Shown here: piece by piece, positions 17,672 through 28,361 of the stretch
Layout: every line of letters begins with the position of its first letter
How positions within the stretch are numbered: position 1 is the first letter of the stretch
Source of the DNA: an uncultured Corynebacterium sp.
GTDB lineage: Bacteria; Actinomycetota; Actinomycetes; Mycobacteriales; Mycobacteriaceae
Assembly (NCBI RefSeq): GCF_946221935.1
Contig: NZ_CAMIGN010000010.1
Coordinates: 1-64,000 of the forward strand
Reading direction: 5' to 3'
DNA: 64,000 nt
Notes under the pieces: model-generated
Database searches by the model: none
What the model saw: the letters and a program-made list of their open reading frames with translations, nothing else
What the model was told of the DNA's origin: nothing
Translations under genes and position numbers: made by a program

Positions 17672-18457
17672 TTAGGCCGTCGCCTTTGCTGCGGCCGCTG
17701 CCAGGCGTGCGAAGTCTTCGCCGTTTAGCGACGCTCCGCCGACGAGACCGCCATCCACGTCTGGCTGGCTGACCAGCTCTCCGACGGAATCGGTTTTCAC
17801 CGAACCACCGTAGAGAATGCGAATACCACCAGCGACCTCCTCGCCAGCTAGCTCGGCGACGAGCTCACGGATCGCGTGGCAGACTTCCTGTGCATCCTCG
17901 GCAGAGGCAACCTTGCCGGTGCCAATTGCCCAGACGGGTTCATATGCGATGACGGTCTTGGAAAGGTCCTCAGCGGACAGTCCCGCCAGGGAGGCCTTGG
18001 TTTGGTTCTTAACGAACTCGACATGCTCGCCCTTTTCGCGGACATCCAGCTGTTCGCCCACGCAGACAATCGGCTGCAGTTCATTATCCAGTGCTGCGCG
18101 AGCCTTGGCTGCTACGGTTTCGTCGGTCTCTCCGTGGTACTGGCGACGCTCGGAGTGGCCAATGATGGCCCACGTGCAGCCCAGCTTCTTCAACATTGCG
18201 CCGGATACCTCACCGGTGTAAGCACCCGAAGTGTGCTGGGATACGTCTTGGCCACCGTAAGTAATCTCCAGCTTGTCGCCATCCACCAGAGTCTGGACGG
18301 AGCGGATATCCGTGAACGGCGGGATAAAGGCCACATCCACGGACTCGTAGTACTCCTTCGGCAGTGCGAAGACGAACTTCTGCACGACCTGAATAGCCTC
18401 ATAGTGGTTCAGGTTCATCTTCCAGTTGCCGGCGATAAGTGGCTTGCGTGCGGTCAT
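17672..18457 (-). CDS. tpiA: Triosephosphate isomerase
   Basis: Interconverts dihydroxyacetone phosphate and glyceraldehyde-3-phosphate. 261 residues. Active-site residues are N11 and K13 (GNWKMN), H101 (IGHSERR) and E173 (AYEPVWAIGTG). The phosphate loop GGIRILYGGSV is present. It follows pgk by 60 bp and precedes ppc by 4 bp. Confidence 0.98.
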   Translation of the reverse strand: MTARKPLIAGNWKMNLNHYEAIQVVQKFVFALPKEYYESVDVAFIPPFTDIRSVQTLVDGDKLEITYGGQDVSQHTSGAYTGEVSGAMLKKLGCTWAIIGHSERRQYHGETDETVAAKARAALDNELQPIVCVGEQLDVREKGEHVEFVKNQTKASLAGLSAEDLSKTVIAYEPVWAIGTGKVASAEDAQEVCHAIRELVAELAGEEVAGGIRILYGGSVKTDSVGELVSQPDVDGGLVGGASLNGEDFARLAAAAAKATA

Positions 18458-18517
18458 TGTGTCAATGCCTCTCTACTGTGCTTACTGCTTAGTACTTCTG
18501 GAACGTACGGGGTGTGT

Positions 18518-19729
18518 TTAGCTTTCCAGGACGGAAACGCCGGGAAGTTCCTTGCCCTCCAGGAACTCCAGGGAGGCACCGCCGCCAGTGGAGATGTGGG
18601 AGAAACCTTCCTCTCCCAGGCCCAGGGTGCGAACAGCCGCGGCCGAGTCGCCACCGCCGACGACCGAGAATGCACCGCCGCCGGTGGCGTCGATAATTGC
18701 CTCGGCAACACCCCGCGTACCCGCCGCAAAGGCTGGGAACTCGAATACGCCCATCGGGCCGTTCCAGAACACGGTCTTGGACTTGGCCAAGATTTCGGAG
18801 AACAGCTGAACGGAGTCCGGGCCGATGTCCAGACCCATCCAACCTTCCGGGATGGAGTTCAGGTCGACGGTGCGGTGGTCGGCGTCTTTGTCGAAACGCT
18901 CGGCGACCTCTACATCGGTGGGCAGAACAATGACGTCACCGAAGCGTTTCAGCAGATCCTTGCAGGTGTCGATCATGTCGTCCTGCAGCAAAGAGCCGCC
19001 AACCGAGTAGCCCTGTGCCGCGAGGAAGGTGAAGCACATGCCACCGCCGATCAGGAGGTTGTCCACGCGCGGTGCAAGTGCCTCGATGACGCCCAACTTG
19101 TCAGACACCTTGGAACCACCCAGCACAACGGCGTAGGGCTTTTCCGGGGTCGCCGACACGCGGCGGAGCACGTTCAGCTCGGCCTCGACAAGACCACCTG
19201 CGTAGTGCGGCAGCTTCTTGGCCACATCGTAGACGGAGGCCTGCTTGCGGTGAACCACGCCGAAGCCATCGGAGACAAAGGCACCATTGTCACCGGTGAG
19301 GGCAGCCAACTCGGCCGCGAATTCAGCGCGTTCTGCCTCGTCCTTAGAGGTCTCGCGGGCATCGAAGCGAACGTTCTCCAGCAGCAGGATGTCACCGTCG
19401 TCAAGGCCGTTGGCGCGCTCGTGAGCATCTTCGCCGGTGACGTCAGTGGCTACCGGTACCCACTGGTCTAGGCGCTCAGCGAGAGCTTCCGCGACGGGAG
19501 CCAGGGAGAACTCCTCTTTGAACTCACCCTTGGGGCGACCCAAGTGGGCGGAGACAACGACGCGAGCTCCGGCTTCCAACAGAGCCTTCAACGTAGGTAC
19601 GGAAGCATCGATACGACCCGGGTCGGTGATATTGCCGTCAGACAGCGGGACATTCAGGTCCGCACGAACCAGAACATGGCGTCCCTGGACGCCCTCGTTG
19701 ATCAGGTCTTTAACGGTCTTGATGGCCAT
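18518..19729 (-). CDS. pgk: Phosphoglycerate kinase
   Basis: Transfers phosphate from 1,3-bisphosphoglycerate to ADP. 403 residues. HVLVRADLNVPL with VSAHLGRPKG binds the substrate, and VVLGGSKVSDK, FWNGPMGVFE and VVGGGDSAAAV form the nucleotide site. AAGGAG precedes the ATG. A terminator-like hairpin separates it from gap, so it probably has its own promoter as well. Confidence 0.98.
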   Translation of the reverse strand: MAIKTVKDLINEGVQGRHVLVRADLNVPLSDGNITDPGRIDASVPTLKALLEAGARVVVSAHLGRPKGEFKEEFSLAPVAEALAERLDQWVPVATDVTGEDAHERANGLDDGDILLLENVRFDARETSKDEAERAEFAAELAALTGDNGAFVSDGFGVVHRKQASVYDVAKKLPHYAGGLVEAELNVLRRVSATPEKPYAVVLGGSKVSDKLGVIEALAPRVDNLLIGGGMCFTFLAAQGYSVGGSLLQDDMIDTCKDLLKRFGDVIVLPTDVEVAERFDKDADHRTVDLNSIPEGWMGLDIGPDSVQLFSEILAKSKTVFWNGPMGVFEFPAFAAGTRGVAEAIIDATGGGAFSVVGGGDSAAAVRTLGLGEEGFSHISTGGGASLEFLEGKELPGVSVLES

Positions 19730-19794
19730 GGGAAGCTCCTTAAAAAGTTTCTATTTGGGTGGTTAATGAAGGTAGAGAGTGGGGGCTACATGAG

Positions 19795-19853
19795 AAAACG
19801 GGCCGGCTCGACCCCGCGACGCGCGACACGTGCGGCGATCGGAGCCGAACCCG
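19795..19853 (-). terminator. Hairpin with T-run after gap
   Basis: On the minus strand CGGGTTCGGCTC (19842-19853) pairs with GAGCCGGCCCG (19799-19809). This gives six plus four pairs around a small bulge, with a GC-rich loop of about 32 bases, directly followed by TTTT. It lies 32 bases after the gap stop. It may only attenuate, since gap-pgk-tpi-ppc are usually transcribed together. Confidence 0.5.
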
Positions 19854-19884
19854 TAATCCTTATAGCTTTGCGGACAAGGCCTAA

Positions 19885-20892
<1,008 letters not shown>

Positions 20893-21078
20893 AAGTTGAA
20901 CTCCTAAAAACTGCGTCTATTTTTCTTCGAGCTAGACGCCAAGGCCTACGGCTCAAAACTCCAAGCCCTCGACCCTCACGCCGACACCTCCGAGAGTACC
21001 TGCGCCTCCTAGGGTTCGCAGCGATTCTTATCCCATATGCGATGGGGGTATCCGTGCTGACTTCTACGGGGTTAGAAA

Positions 21079-22065
21079 TCAATCAACGTCGTTGAACAAC
21101 TCCGAGGTGACAGCGGAATGTGTGTCCGGTAATCCCAGTTCCTCGGCGCGTTTATCAGCCATTGAAAGCAGGCGTCGAATGCGACCTGCCACGGCATCCT
21201 TGGTCATCGGTGGCTCTGCAAGGCGACCGAGCTCCTCCAGTGAGGCTTCCTTATGTTCCACCCGCAACTGTCCGGCTTCGGCCAGGTGCTGGGGCACATC
21301 GTTTTCCAGGATCTCCAAGGCACGCTCCACGCGGGCGGCAGCGGCCACTGCGGCGCGGGCACTGCGGCGCAGATTCGCATCATCGAAGTTCGCCAGGCGG
21401 TTCGCTTTTGCCCGATTTTCGCGGTTCCGGCGCTGCTTCTCCCATATTTCGCGGGTCTCTTGAGCACCCATCAGCATGAGGAGCCGTCCGATGGAATCGC
21501 CGTCGCGAATCACGACGCGGTTGACTCCCCTGGCTTCCTTCGTCTTTGCAGTCACGTCAATACGGCGTGCGGCGCCGACCAGTGCCAGAGCGGCCTCATT
21601 CGACGGCGTCTGCACCTCCAGCGCGGACGAACGTCCCGGGTCCGTAATGTAGCCATGCGCCAGGAAAGCACCTCGCCAGGCGGCTACACATTGATCCTTG
21701 GTGCCGCCAATAATGAATCGCGGCAAGCCTCGTACTGGACGCCCTACGCGGTCGATCAACTCGGTGCGACGTGCCAGCTCCATGCCACCTTCAGTCCACC
21801 GCAGCACATGCCGAGGGCTGCGACGAAGATTGCCCGCACCGATAATCTGGTGCTCCGGTTCGATCTTGTAGAGCTGCTCCACCATGTCTGTGAGGCGACG
21901 AGCCGTATCTGCGGAGTCCACCTCGGACTCCACGACGATCTTCTTGCCCACCAGGTGCAAGGCAGCCGTGTACCGCAGCAGGCTGGCAACCTCCGCGGTC
22001 ATCACATCATGGCGAGTCACCAGAACTCGATTTAGTTCTGCCTTCACATCGGCCGTCAGTGCCAC
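21079..22065 (-). CDS. whiA: Sporulation-type regulator WhiA
   Basis: Actinobacterial/Firmicute regulator made of a degenerate LAGLIDADG homing-endonuclease fold and a C-terminal helix-turn-helix. In non-sporulating species it affects division. 328 residues. The LAGLIDADG-like half includes RGAFLAHGYITDP, and the C-terminal HTH region is near LGRLAEPPMTKDAVAGRIRRLL. I place the start at GTG 22065 because AAGGAAGGA lies 7-8 bases upstream; the open frame extends to 22101 without a better site. Follows yvcK and rapZ, the conserved trio. Confidence 0.94.
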   Translation of the reverse strand: MALTADVKAELNRVLVTRHDVMTAEVASLLRYTAALHLVGKKIVVESEVDSADTARRLTDMVEQLYKIEPEHQIIGAGNLRRSPRHVLRWTEGGMELARRTELIDRVGRPVRGLPRFIIGGTKDQCVAAWRGAFLAHGYITDPGRSSALEVQTPSNEAALALVGAARRIDVTAKTKEARGVNRVVIRDGDSIGRLLMLMGAQETREIWEKQRRNRENRAKANRLANFDDANLRRSARAAVAAAARVERALEILENDVPQHLAEAGQLRVEHKEASLEELGRLAEPPMTKDAVAGRIRRLLSMADKRAEELGLPDTHSAVTSELFNDVD

Positions 22066-22120
22066 GGACTGTCCTTCCTTCCCAACTTGCACACAGGGCA
22101 CCCAATTATAGCCGAGCTAG

Positions 22121-23143
22121 CTATTCTCGCTCCGGCAGGTCTTGCACGCCGCCTGAAACCTCATGCAGAACCGCAGCGAGTTTGGTCGGATTGTGACGGT
22201 CGGTCCATCGCCCGCGGTTGTCGTCCTCCCGCACGTCGCGGTAGATCACTTTCGCGCCCAGTGCTGCCGCTGCCCTTTCGATATGACGCCGAGCGCTGGC
22301 CACGGGCATCGTCGACAGATCGACGATGACAACGTCAATCTTCAAGCTGGGGCAATGCTGTCGCACCATATGGATATGGTGTTCCAAAGACATCCCGGCG
22401 GTCTCCCCAGGTTCCGGAACCAAGTTCAAGACCAGCGCTTTTACCGCCTTAGTTTGGTTGAGAGCATCCACGATTCCGGGGACGAGAAGGTGCGGGATCA
22501 CACTGGAAAACCAGGATCCCGGTCCCATGGAGACCAAATCGGCATTAAGAATCGCCTCGACGGCCTCCGGAGACGCTGGCGGATCCACGGGGTAGAGCTT
22601 CACTCGGCGCACCTCCCCCAACGTGGATGCAACGGCAACCTGCCCGCGCACGGCGACAACCTCCCGTGGGTCTTCTTCCAGCCCGAGCACTTCGGCCTCC
22701 AGATCCAGCGGCTCGTTGCTCATCGGGATGACTCGCCCTTCGATGCCGAGGAGTCGACCAATCTCGTCCAGCGCCTTTAGCTCACTTCCCATAACCTGCG
22801 CCAGACCAGTGATAAGGAAATTGCCGAGTGCGTGGCCTTTGAGCGCGCCAGAACCGCCGAAGCGGTGTTGAATCACGTCTTCCCACATGCGTCCGCGCTC
22901 GTTATCGCGAGTGAGCGCCGCTAGCGCCATGCGCAGATCACCTGGCGGTAGAGAACCCAACTCACGACGAATGCGTCCTGACGATCCTCCGTCGTCGGCC
23001 ACCGTCACAATGGCGGCAACATAATCCGCGATGGTGCGCGCCGAACGCAGAGTATTGAAAAGGCCATGTCCGCCGCCCAGGCAAGCCATCCGCGCGATTG
23101 GTTTCGGGGAAGAGTTTTCGTTATGCGTCATGTTGCTTTTCAC
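22121..23143 (-). CDS. yvcK: Gluconeogenesis factor YvcK/CuvA family protein
   Basis: CofD-like Rossmann protein. Homologues bind UDP-sugars and support envelope growth, so the name gluconeogenesis factor is historical. 340 residues. The N-terminal CLGGGHGLFNTLRSAR, VTVADDGGSSGRIRRELG and SMGPGSWFSSVIPHLLVPGI are family hallmarks. The start may be GTG 23143 or ATG 23131, and neither has a strong ribosome binding site. Only 2 bp separate the longer form from rapZ, so expression is coupled. Confidence 0.93.
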   Translation of the reverse strand: MKSNMTHNENSSPKPIARMACLGGGHGLFNTLRSARTIADYVAAIVTVADDGGSSGRIRRELGSLPPGDLRMALAALTRDNERGRMWEDVIQHRFGGSGALKGHALGNFLITGLAQVMGSELKALDEIGRLLGIEGRVIPMSNEPLDLEAEVLGLEEDPREVVAVRGQVAVASTLGEVRRVKLYPVDPPASPEAVEAILNADLVSMGPGSWFSSVIPHLLVPGIVDALNQTKAVKALVLNLVPEPGETAGMSLEHHIHMVRQHCPSLKIDVVIVDLSTMPVASARRHIERAAAALGAKVIYRDVREDDNRGRWTDRHNPTKLAAVLHEVSGGVQDLPERE

Positions 23144-23145
23144 CC

Positions 23146-24021
23146 CTAACGTTCCAAGTCTCGGTGGGAAAGGTTTACGAGTACACCGTCTTTTGCCAGC
23201 CGGCGGGTTAGTTCCTCAGCGATCGCCACGCTGCGGTGGTGGCCACCAGTGCAGCCGATGGCTACGGATACGAAGAACTTGCCCTCTTTGCGGTATCCCG
23301 GCAGTACGGAGTGGATGAGTCCCACGGTGTGGTCGAGGAAATCTTCGGCCCCGGATTGAGACAGGACAAAGTCGGAGACGGGGGCGTCAATACCTTTAAA
23401 TGGGCGCAGCTGCGGATCCCAGTACGGGTTCGGCAGGAAACGAGCGTCCAGCAGTATGTCAATATCCTTGGGCGGTCCGTGCTTAAAGCCGAAACTCTGC
23501 AGATTAATGCGGACACTCGAGTGATCCGCGGTTGCGAAAAACTTCTCCAATTCACGGCGCAGATCGTGGATGCTCCGGTCGGTGGTATCCAAAACGATGT
23601 CAGCACGTTCGCGGATGCTGGCGAGCATTTCGCGTTCACGGTCAATACCGTCCTGCAACGTGCCCTTTTGTTGCAGCGGGTGGGTGCGGCGCACAGCGTC
23701 AAAGCGCGCAATCAGTGCCTCATCCGTGGCATCCAAATAAAGCACTGTAGGGCGACGGCCTCCGGTATGGAGATCGTGCAGGACACTGGTGAGGCTGCCG
23801 GCGAAATCGCGGGAGCGGACGTCGGTGACGATGGCCAACTTCTCGATGGGCGAATCCGGGGAGAAACTAAGCTCAACCATTCGCACGATGAGCTCGGGCG
23901 GAAGGTTGTCCGCGACGTACCACCCGAGCTCCTCCAGGGCTGCGGCGGTAGCTCGACGCCCTGCCCCAGACATGCCCGTGATCAATATCAAACTGGGCTC
24001 TTGCTGCGTTGATGCGCTCAT
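23146..24021 (-). CDS. rapZ: RapZ-family nucleotide-binding protein (YvcJ)
   Basis: P-loop protein. In E. coli RapZ directs RNase E to the GlmZ small RNA; in Gram-positives the role is unclear. 291 residues. The P-loop variant GMSGAGRRATAA lies at about 16-27, and the C-terminal domain carries GCTGGHHRSVAIAEEL. It starts 11 bp after uvrC and is followed tightly by yvcK and whiA. Confidence 0.95.
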   Translation of the reverse strand: MSASTQQEPSLILITGMSGAGRRATAAALEELGWYVADNLPPELIVRMVELSFSPDSPIEKLAIVTDVRSRDFAGSLTSVLHDLHTGGRRPTVLYLDATDEALIARFDAVRRTHPLQQKGTLQDGIDREREMLASIRERADIVLDTTDRSIHDLRRELEKFFATADHSSVRINLQSFGFKHGPPKDIDILLDARFLPNPYWDPQLRPFKGIDAPVSDFVLSQSGAEDFLDHTVGLIHSVLPGYRKEGKFFVSVAIGCTGGHHRSVAIAEELTRRLAKDGVLVNLSHRDLER

Positions 24022-24032
24022 ACTTCCCGATC

Positions 24033-26084
24033 CTACCCAGCATTGAGGGCGTCGTGAATAAGTTGTGCCAACTTCGGCCCAAAGCCCGGAAGCGCGGCGA
24101 TGTCCTCCACACTGGCCTGCTTCACCTTCGCCACGGAGCCGAACTCCTTAACCAGTTGCTTACGGCGCTTCGGCCCGAGTCCCGGGATATCGTCCAATTT
24201 GCTGCGTCGCATGCGGGCACTGCGCTGTTGGCGGTGGAAATTGATGGCGAAACGGTGGGCTTCGTCGCGGAGATTCTGTACTAGGTATAGAGCTGGCGAG
24301 TTGCGGGGAACAATAATGGGATACTCCTCGCCAGGAACCCAGATTTCCTCCAGACGTTTAGCGATGCCTACGAGAGTTACGTCGTTGACTCCAAGCTCAT
24401 CCAAGACCTTTTGGGCCGCATTCACCTGTGGAAGGCCACCATCCACAATGAATAGCTGGGGCGGGTAAGCGAACTTCTGCTTTGCCGTGTCCGTGTGTTC
24501 GAGGTCCGCCTCGCCGTCGAGCAGGTCTCCCCCGTCGTCGCCAGCGGGAACAGCGGATTTGTCCTGGTGATAGCGCTTGAAACGACGACGCACCACCTCC
24601 GCAATGGAAGCTACATCGTCGGAATGTCCATCACCGGCAGCCTCGCGGATCTTATAGCGGCGGTAATCGGCCTTCTTAGGCAGACCGTCTTCGAAAACCA
24701 CCAAGCTGGCCACGACATCAGTGCCCTGGATATGCGAAATATCGGTGCACTCGATACGCAGCGGAGATTCGTCCATCCACAGTGCCTCCTGCAGCTCCTT
24801 CAAAGCTGCCGAACGTGCCGTAATGTCGCCCGCCCTCTTCAGCTTATGCTGCGCCAACGCCTGTGTGGCGTTCGTTTCTGCAGTGGTCATCAGCGCCTTT
24901 TTGTCACCGCGCTGTGGCACCCTGATTTCCACATTGGAACCGCGCAGGCTTGTTAACCATTCAGCCAAATCCGGGGCTTCTTCCGGCAAGACATGTACAA
25001 GAATTTCTCGTGGCACAGGCGTGACCTGCACATCACCCACCAGGTCGCCAAGATCCTGTGTGGACGCAGGGTTGATCGCGCGGGCAAGTTCCCTATCCAC
25101 CTCCGGTCCGGATGCGCCACCGACCTGAGTCTCTGTGGCCTTAGCCAGTTCCGCGGTCTCCCCGTAGAACTGGGTAATGAAGTCCGCAACGAGCCGCTCC
25201 TCGCTCAGATCCTCGCGCTCGACGACCCACCCCCGCTGGCCATGGATACGTCCCCCTCGGACGTGGAAAATCTGCACCGCCGCCTCCAACTCATCGGTGA
25301 CGAAAGCGATGAGGTCGGCGTCGGTCTTATCGGAAAATACCACCGCCTGCCGCTCCATTGATTTTTGCATGGCCTGCAGTTGATCGCGCAGCGCGGCTGC
25401 TCGCTCAAAGTCTAGGTTTTCGGCAGCCTCCTCCATCTCCTTGCGCACCCTACGCAGCACTGGTTCGGTGTTGCCAGCCAAGAAGCTGGAGAACTGGTCG
25501 ACGAGCGCCCGGTGACCTTCGGGAGTGATCTTGTCCACGCACGGGGCGCTGCACCGATCGATATAGCCGAGTAGACACGGCCTTCCCAAAGCTTCGTGAC
25601 GCCTATACACCCCAGCTGAACACGTTCTAATAGGAAAGACGCGCGTCAAAGACTCAAGTGTCTCACGGATCGCCCAGGCCTTGGGATAGGGACCAAAGTA
25701 ACGCACGCCCTTGCGCCGGGGACCGCGGTACATAAATGCCCGTGGAATCTCTTCCTTAACGCTGATCGCCAGCATGGGATAGGTCTTATCGTCCCGGTAC
25801 ATGACGTTAAACCGGGGGTTAAAGCGCTTAATCCAGGTGTATTCGAGGTTCAGTGCCTCCAATTCGCTGGAAACAACAGTCCATTGAACATGGCTCGCCG
25901 ATTGCACCATGGCGCGGGTACGCGGGTGTAGCTGGCTGAGATCCTGGAAATAATTAGACAGACGGGCGCGTAGGTTCTTGGCCTTACCGACGTAGATGAC
26001 GCGTTCGTCGGCGTCGCGAAAAGTGTAGACGCCAGGATCGGTGGGGATGCTCCCGGGCTCGGGGCGGTAAGAAACGCTGCTCAA
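24033..26084 (-). CDS. uvrC: Excinuclease ABC subunit C
   Basis: Dual-incision nuclease of nucleotide excision repair. 683 residues. The N-terminal GIY-YIG domain (GVYTFRDADERVIYVGKAK, about 18-36) cuts 3' of the lesion. A Cys cluster (TCSAGVYRRH, CLLGYIDRCSAPC) and a UvrB-binding region follow near residue 210. The RNase H-like C-terminal nuclease contains ECTDISHIQGTDVV and FIVDGGLPQVNAA, and two helix-hairpin-helix motifs (DIPGLGPKRR, ALPGFGPKLA) end the protein. Confidence 0.98.
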   Translation of the reverse strand: MSSVSYRPEPGSIPTDPGVYTFRDADERVIYVGKAKNLRARLSNYFQDLSQLHPRTRAMVQSASHVQWTVVSSELEALNLEYTWIKRFNPRFNVMYRDDKTYPMLAISVKEEIPRAFMYRGPRRKGVRYFGPYPKAWAIRETLESLTRVFPIRTCSAGVYRRHEALGRPCLLGYIDRCSAPCVDKITPEGHRALVDQFSSFLAGNTEPVLRRVRKEMEEAAENLDFERAAALRDQLQAMQKSMERQAVVFSDKTDADLIAFVTDELEAAVQIFHVRGGRIHGQRGWVVEREDLSEERLVADFITQFYGETAELAKATETQVGGASGPEVDRELARAINPASTQDLGDLVGDVQVTPVPREILVHVLPEEAPDLAEWLTSLRGSNVEIRVPQRGDKKALMTTAETNATQALAQHKLKRAGDITARSAALKELQEALWMDESPLRIECTDISHIQGTDVVASLVVFEDGLPKKADYRRYKIREAAGDGHSDDVASIAEVVRRRFKRYHQDKSAVPAGDDGGDLLDGEADLEHTDTAKQKFAYPPQLFIVDGGLPQVNAAQKVLDELGVNDVTLVGIAKRLEEIWVPGEEYPIIVPRNSPALYLVQNLRDEAHRFAINFHRQQRSARMRRSKLDDIPGLGPKRRKQLVKEFGSVAKVKQASVEDIAALPGFGPKLAQLIHDALNAG

Positions 26085-26086
26085 AG

Positions 26087-26542
26087 TTACTCGTCAAATG
26101 GCATGTATCGGTCTTCCAGCTGGCGGAAGTTCTCTACACGCTGCGCGATGAGCTGCTTATCGTAGATGTTAAGGGCCATCATGGGGACGAACTCAAAGTC
26201 CGGAAGTTCCAGGCGAGCCCACTTGGCCTCTTGGGGGAAGGACAATCCGTGGATGATTTCCCACGGATAGAACTGTCCGTTGACGATATTGCGAACTTCC
26301 ACGCCTTGGCTATTTACCTTGACGTGCGGACGCAAGAGGGAGAGGGCAACGAAAGAGAAGACCAGTCCAATGCCGATGAATCCCCACTGATCGGCACGCG
26401 TTACCGTCACGCCAGTGTCTCCCACCGCCACGACGATGGCCATGAAAATATGCACAGCCATGACCACAACGACCAGGATCCACGCCAGCTTCTTCAAGAA
26501 CGGCGAGGAAACCTCCAGCTCCCATTCATCCTTATCGCTCAC
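26087..26542 (-). CDS. PH domain-containing small membrane protein
   Basis: 151 residues. Two membrane helices, about residues 18-41 and 52-68, are followed by a soluble domain of the bacterial PH type (HVKVNSQGVEVRNIV and FYPWEIIHGLSFP, starting near 72). It begins 2 bp before uvrC and follows ribH in the same direction. A homologue holds this place in C. glutamicum and M. tuberculosis. The function is unknown, perhaps membrane-surface sensing; that is inference. Confidence 0.8.
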   Translation of the reverse strand: MSDKDEWELEVSSPFLKKLAWILVVVVMAVHIFMAIVVAVGDTGVTVTRADQWGFIGIGLVFSFVALSLLRPHVKVNSQGVEVRNIVNGQFYPWEIIHGLSFPQEAKWARLELPDFEFVPMMALNIYDKQLIAQRVENFRQLEDRYMPFDE

Positions 26543-26577
26543 GGCATTCCACCCTACTCTGTTGACACGGGGCAGCC

Positions 26578-27060
26578 CTAAACGCCCCGCTCGATCTGTC
26601 GCAGTACGAGAGCCGTATGAATCGCCGCAACCGCTGCGTCGCGCCCCTTGTTTTCCTTTGCATCCATGCCACCGGCACGGTCGATCGCCTGCTCATGGGT
26701 ATCTACAGTAAGCACACCATTGCCAACGGGAGTGCCCGAGTCCAAGCCGGCGCGCGTAAGCCCGTAGGTCACTGCATCACAGACCACGCGGAAATGTTCG
26801 GTCTCACCCCGAATCACGCAACCGTTCGCCACCACGGCGTCAAAACGCTTACATGCCGCGGCGACCGCGACAGGCAGCTCGAGTGCCCCGGCGACCCGCC
26901 ATTCGGTAACCTGCGCACCTGCTTCCTTAGCAGTCGCAATCGAGTGTTGGTGCAGCTGATCGGTAATGTCCGCATTCCACGATGCGCTGATCACTGCGAC
27001 AGTCATGCCATAAGCAGAACCGGCCTTGATGTGGATATCGGCGACTCCGTTATGCGCCAT
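26578..27060 (-). CDS. ribH: 6,7-dimethyl-8-ribityllumazine synthase
   Basis: Condenses the RibAB product 3,4-dihydroxy-2-butanone-4-phosphate with 5-amino-6-ribitylaminouracil. 160 residues. Substrate motifs are SWNADIT, WRVAGALELPVAVAAACK, GCVIRGETEHFRVV and NGVLTVDTHEQA. The start is ATG 27060, where AAGGAGGAG lies 8 bases upstream; the frame is open further but lacks such a site. Last gene of the rib run. Confidence 0.97.
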   Translation of the reverse strand: MAHNGVADIHIKAGSAYGMTVAVISASWNADITDQLHQHSIATAKEAGAQVTEWRVAGALELPVAVAAACKRFDAVVANGCVIRGETEHFRVVCDAVTYGLTRAGLDSGTPVGNGVLTVDTHEQAIDRAGGMDAKENKGRDAAVAAIHTALVLRQIERGV

Positions 27061-27097
27061 GGTAGGGGCTCCTCCTTGGTACTTCGATATGAGCTTT

Positions 27098-28342
27098 TCA
27101 GTCCAGCGTATCGAGTTGGTGACCCATCCGGTCCCGTTTCGTGCGAAGGTAGACCACATTGTCTTCATTGGGGTGCAACTCCACCGGAATGCGGGTGGCG
27201 ACGTTAACACCGTGGCTGGCGAGGTCGTGGATCTTGTCCGGGTTGTTGGAAATCAGAGCAACCGTGTCTACCTTCAGATCCTTGAGAATCTGAGCTGCCG
27301 CGCTGTACTCGCGGGCGTCTATTGGAAGCCCCTGCTCGAGATTAGCGTCCACGGTGTCCAGCCCCTCATCCTGCAGCACATACGCGCGGAGCTTCGGCAG
27401 TAGACCGATACCCCTACCCTCGTGACCGCGCAGGTAAATCAATACGCCACGCCCCTTCGACTCGATGTAGTCGAGCGCGGCGGAAAGCTGGTCACCGCAG
27501 TCGCAGCGGCGCGAACCGAAGATATCGCCGGTAAGGCACTCAGAATGCACCCGAACCGGGACGGGTTGCTCCCCTGCGGTAGAGAGATCGCCCTTGACTA
27601 GCGCGATATGCTCTGTGCCATCGATGATGTTGACATAGCCGATCGCCCGGAAGTCTCCGTGCTTGGTCGGCAGCCGCGTTTCCACTGCTCGCTCCAAGGT
27701 TTGGGTGTGGTGGCGGCGCCAGTGCTGCAGCTGCTCGATGCTGATGAGAGCCAGTCCGTGTGCGTCGGCGAAGCGTCGCAGCTCGGGCAGGCGGGCCATG
27801 GTGGTGGGATCTTCCTCTGAGACGATCTCACACAGCGCCCCTGCGGGAGCCAGGTTCGCCGCCCGTGCCAGATCCACCGCGGCCTCGGTGTGGCCCTGGC
27901 GTACCAGCACGCCTCCGCGCTTGGCGCGCAGCGGAACCACGTGGCCTGGGCGGTTGAAGGTCGCTGCGGTGGATGTAGGATCCGCCAACAGCCGCACTGT
28001 ACGGGCTCGATCAGTGGCGCTGATGCCGGTGTCCACGCCTTCGGCGGCGTCAACCGTTACCGTATAGGCGGTGCCACGGACGTCCTCGTTCCGGGCAACC
28101 ATCGGCGGCAGACCTAGGCGGTCGCATTCGGCGCTATCCATGCCTACGCACACATAGCCGGAGCTATGGCGCACCATGAAGGCCATCAGTTCGGGAGTCG
28201 CTAGCTCGGCGGCGAAGATGAGGTCGCCTTCGTTTTCCCGGTTCTCGTCGTCGACGACCACTACGGCTTTACCCGCAGCGATGTCGGCGATGGCACGCTC
28301 CACGGAGTCCAGCTGAATGTCCTGGTTTTCGCTTGTGCTCAT
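27098..28342 (-). CDS. ribAB: Bifunctional DHBP synthase / GTP cyclohydrolase II
   Basis: Supplies both riboflavin precursors. 414 residues. The N-terminal half is DHBP synthase, with the acidic site DDENRENEGDLIFAAE and RHSSGYVCVGMD. The C-terminal half is GTP cyclohydrolase II, with zinc ligands in SECLTGDIFGSRRCDCGDQL and the catalytic RGHEGRGIGLL. I use ATG 28342 (MSTSENQD) with GAGAGG upstream; the longer frame to 28468 runs into ribC. Confidence 0.97.
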   Translation of the reverse strand: MSTSENQDIQLDSVERAIADIAAGKAVVVVDDENRENEGDLIFAAELATPELMAFMVRHSSGYVCVGMDSAECDRLGLPPMVARNEDVRGTAYTVTVDAAEGVDTGISATDRARTVRLLADPTSTAATFNRPGHVVPLRAKRGGVLVRQGHTEAAVDLARAANLAPAGALCEIVSEEDPTTMARLPELRRFADAHGLALISIEQLQHWRRHHTQTLERAVETRLPTKHGDFRAIGYVNIIDGTEHIALVKGDLSTAGEQPVPVRVHSECLTGDIFGSRRCDCGDQLSAALDYIESKGRGVLIYLRGHEGRGIGLLPKLRAYVLQDEGLDTVDANLEQGLPIDAREYSAAAQILKDLKVDTVALISNNPDKIHDLASHGVNVATRIPVELHPNEDNVVYLRTKRDRMGHQLDTLD

Positions 28343-28361
28343 CGTGATCTTGCCTCTCGCG

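Noticed and set aside
17876..19471. 531-codon open frame on the plus strand
   Set aside because: Antisense to tpiA and pgk, with composition that mirrors their codons; no family resemblance.
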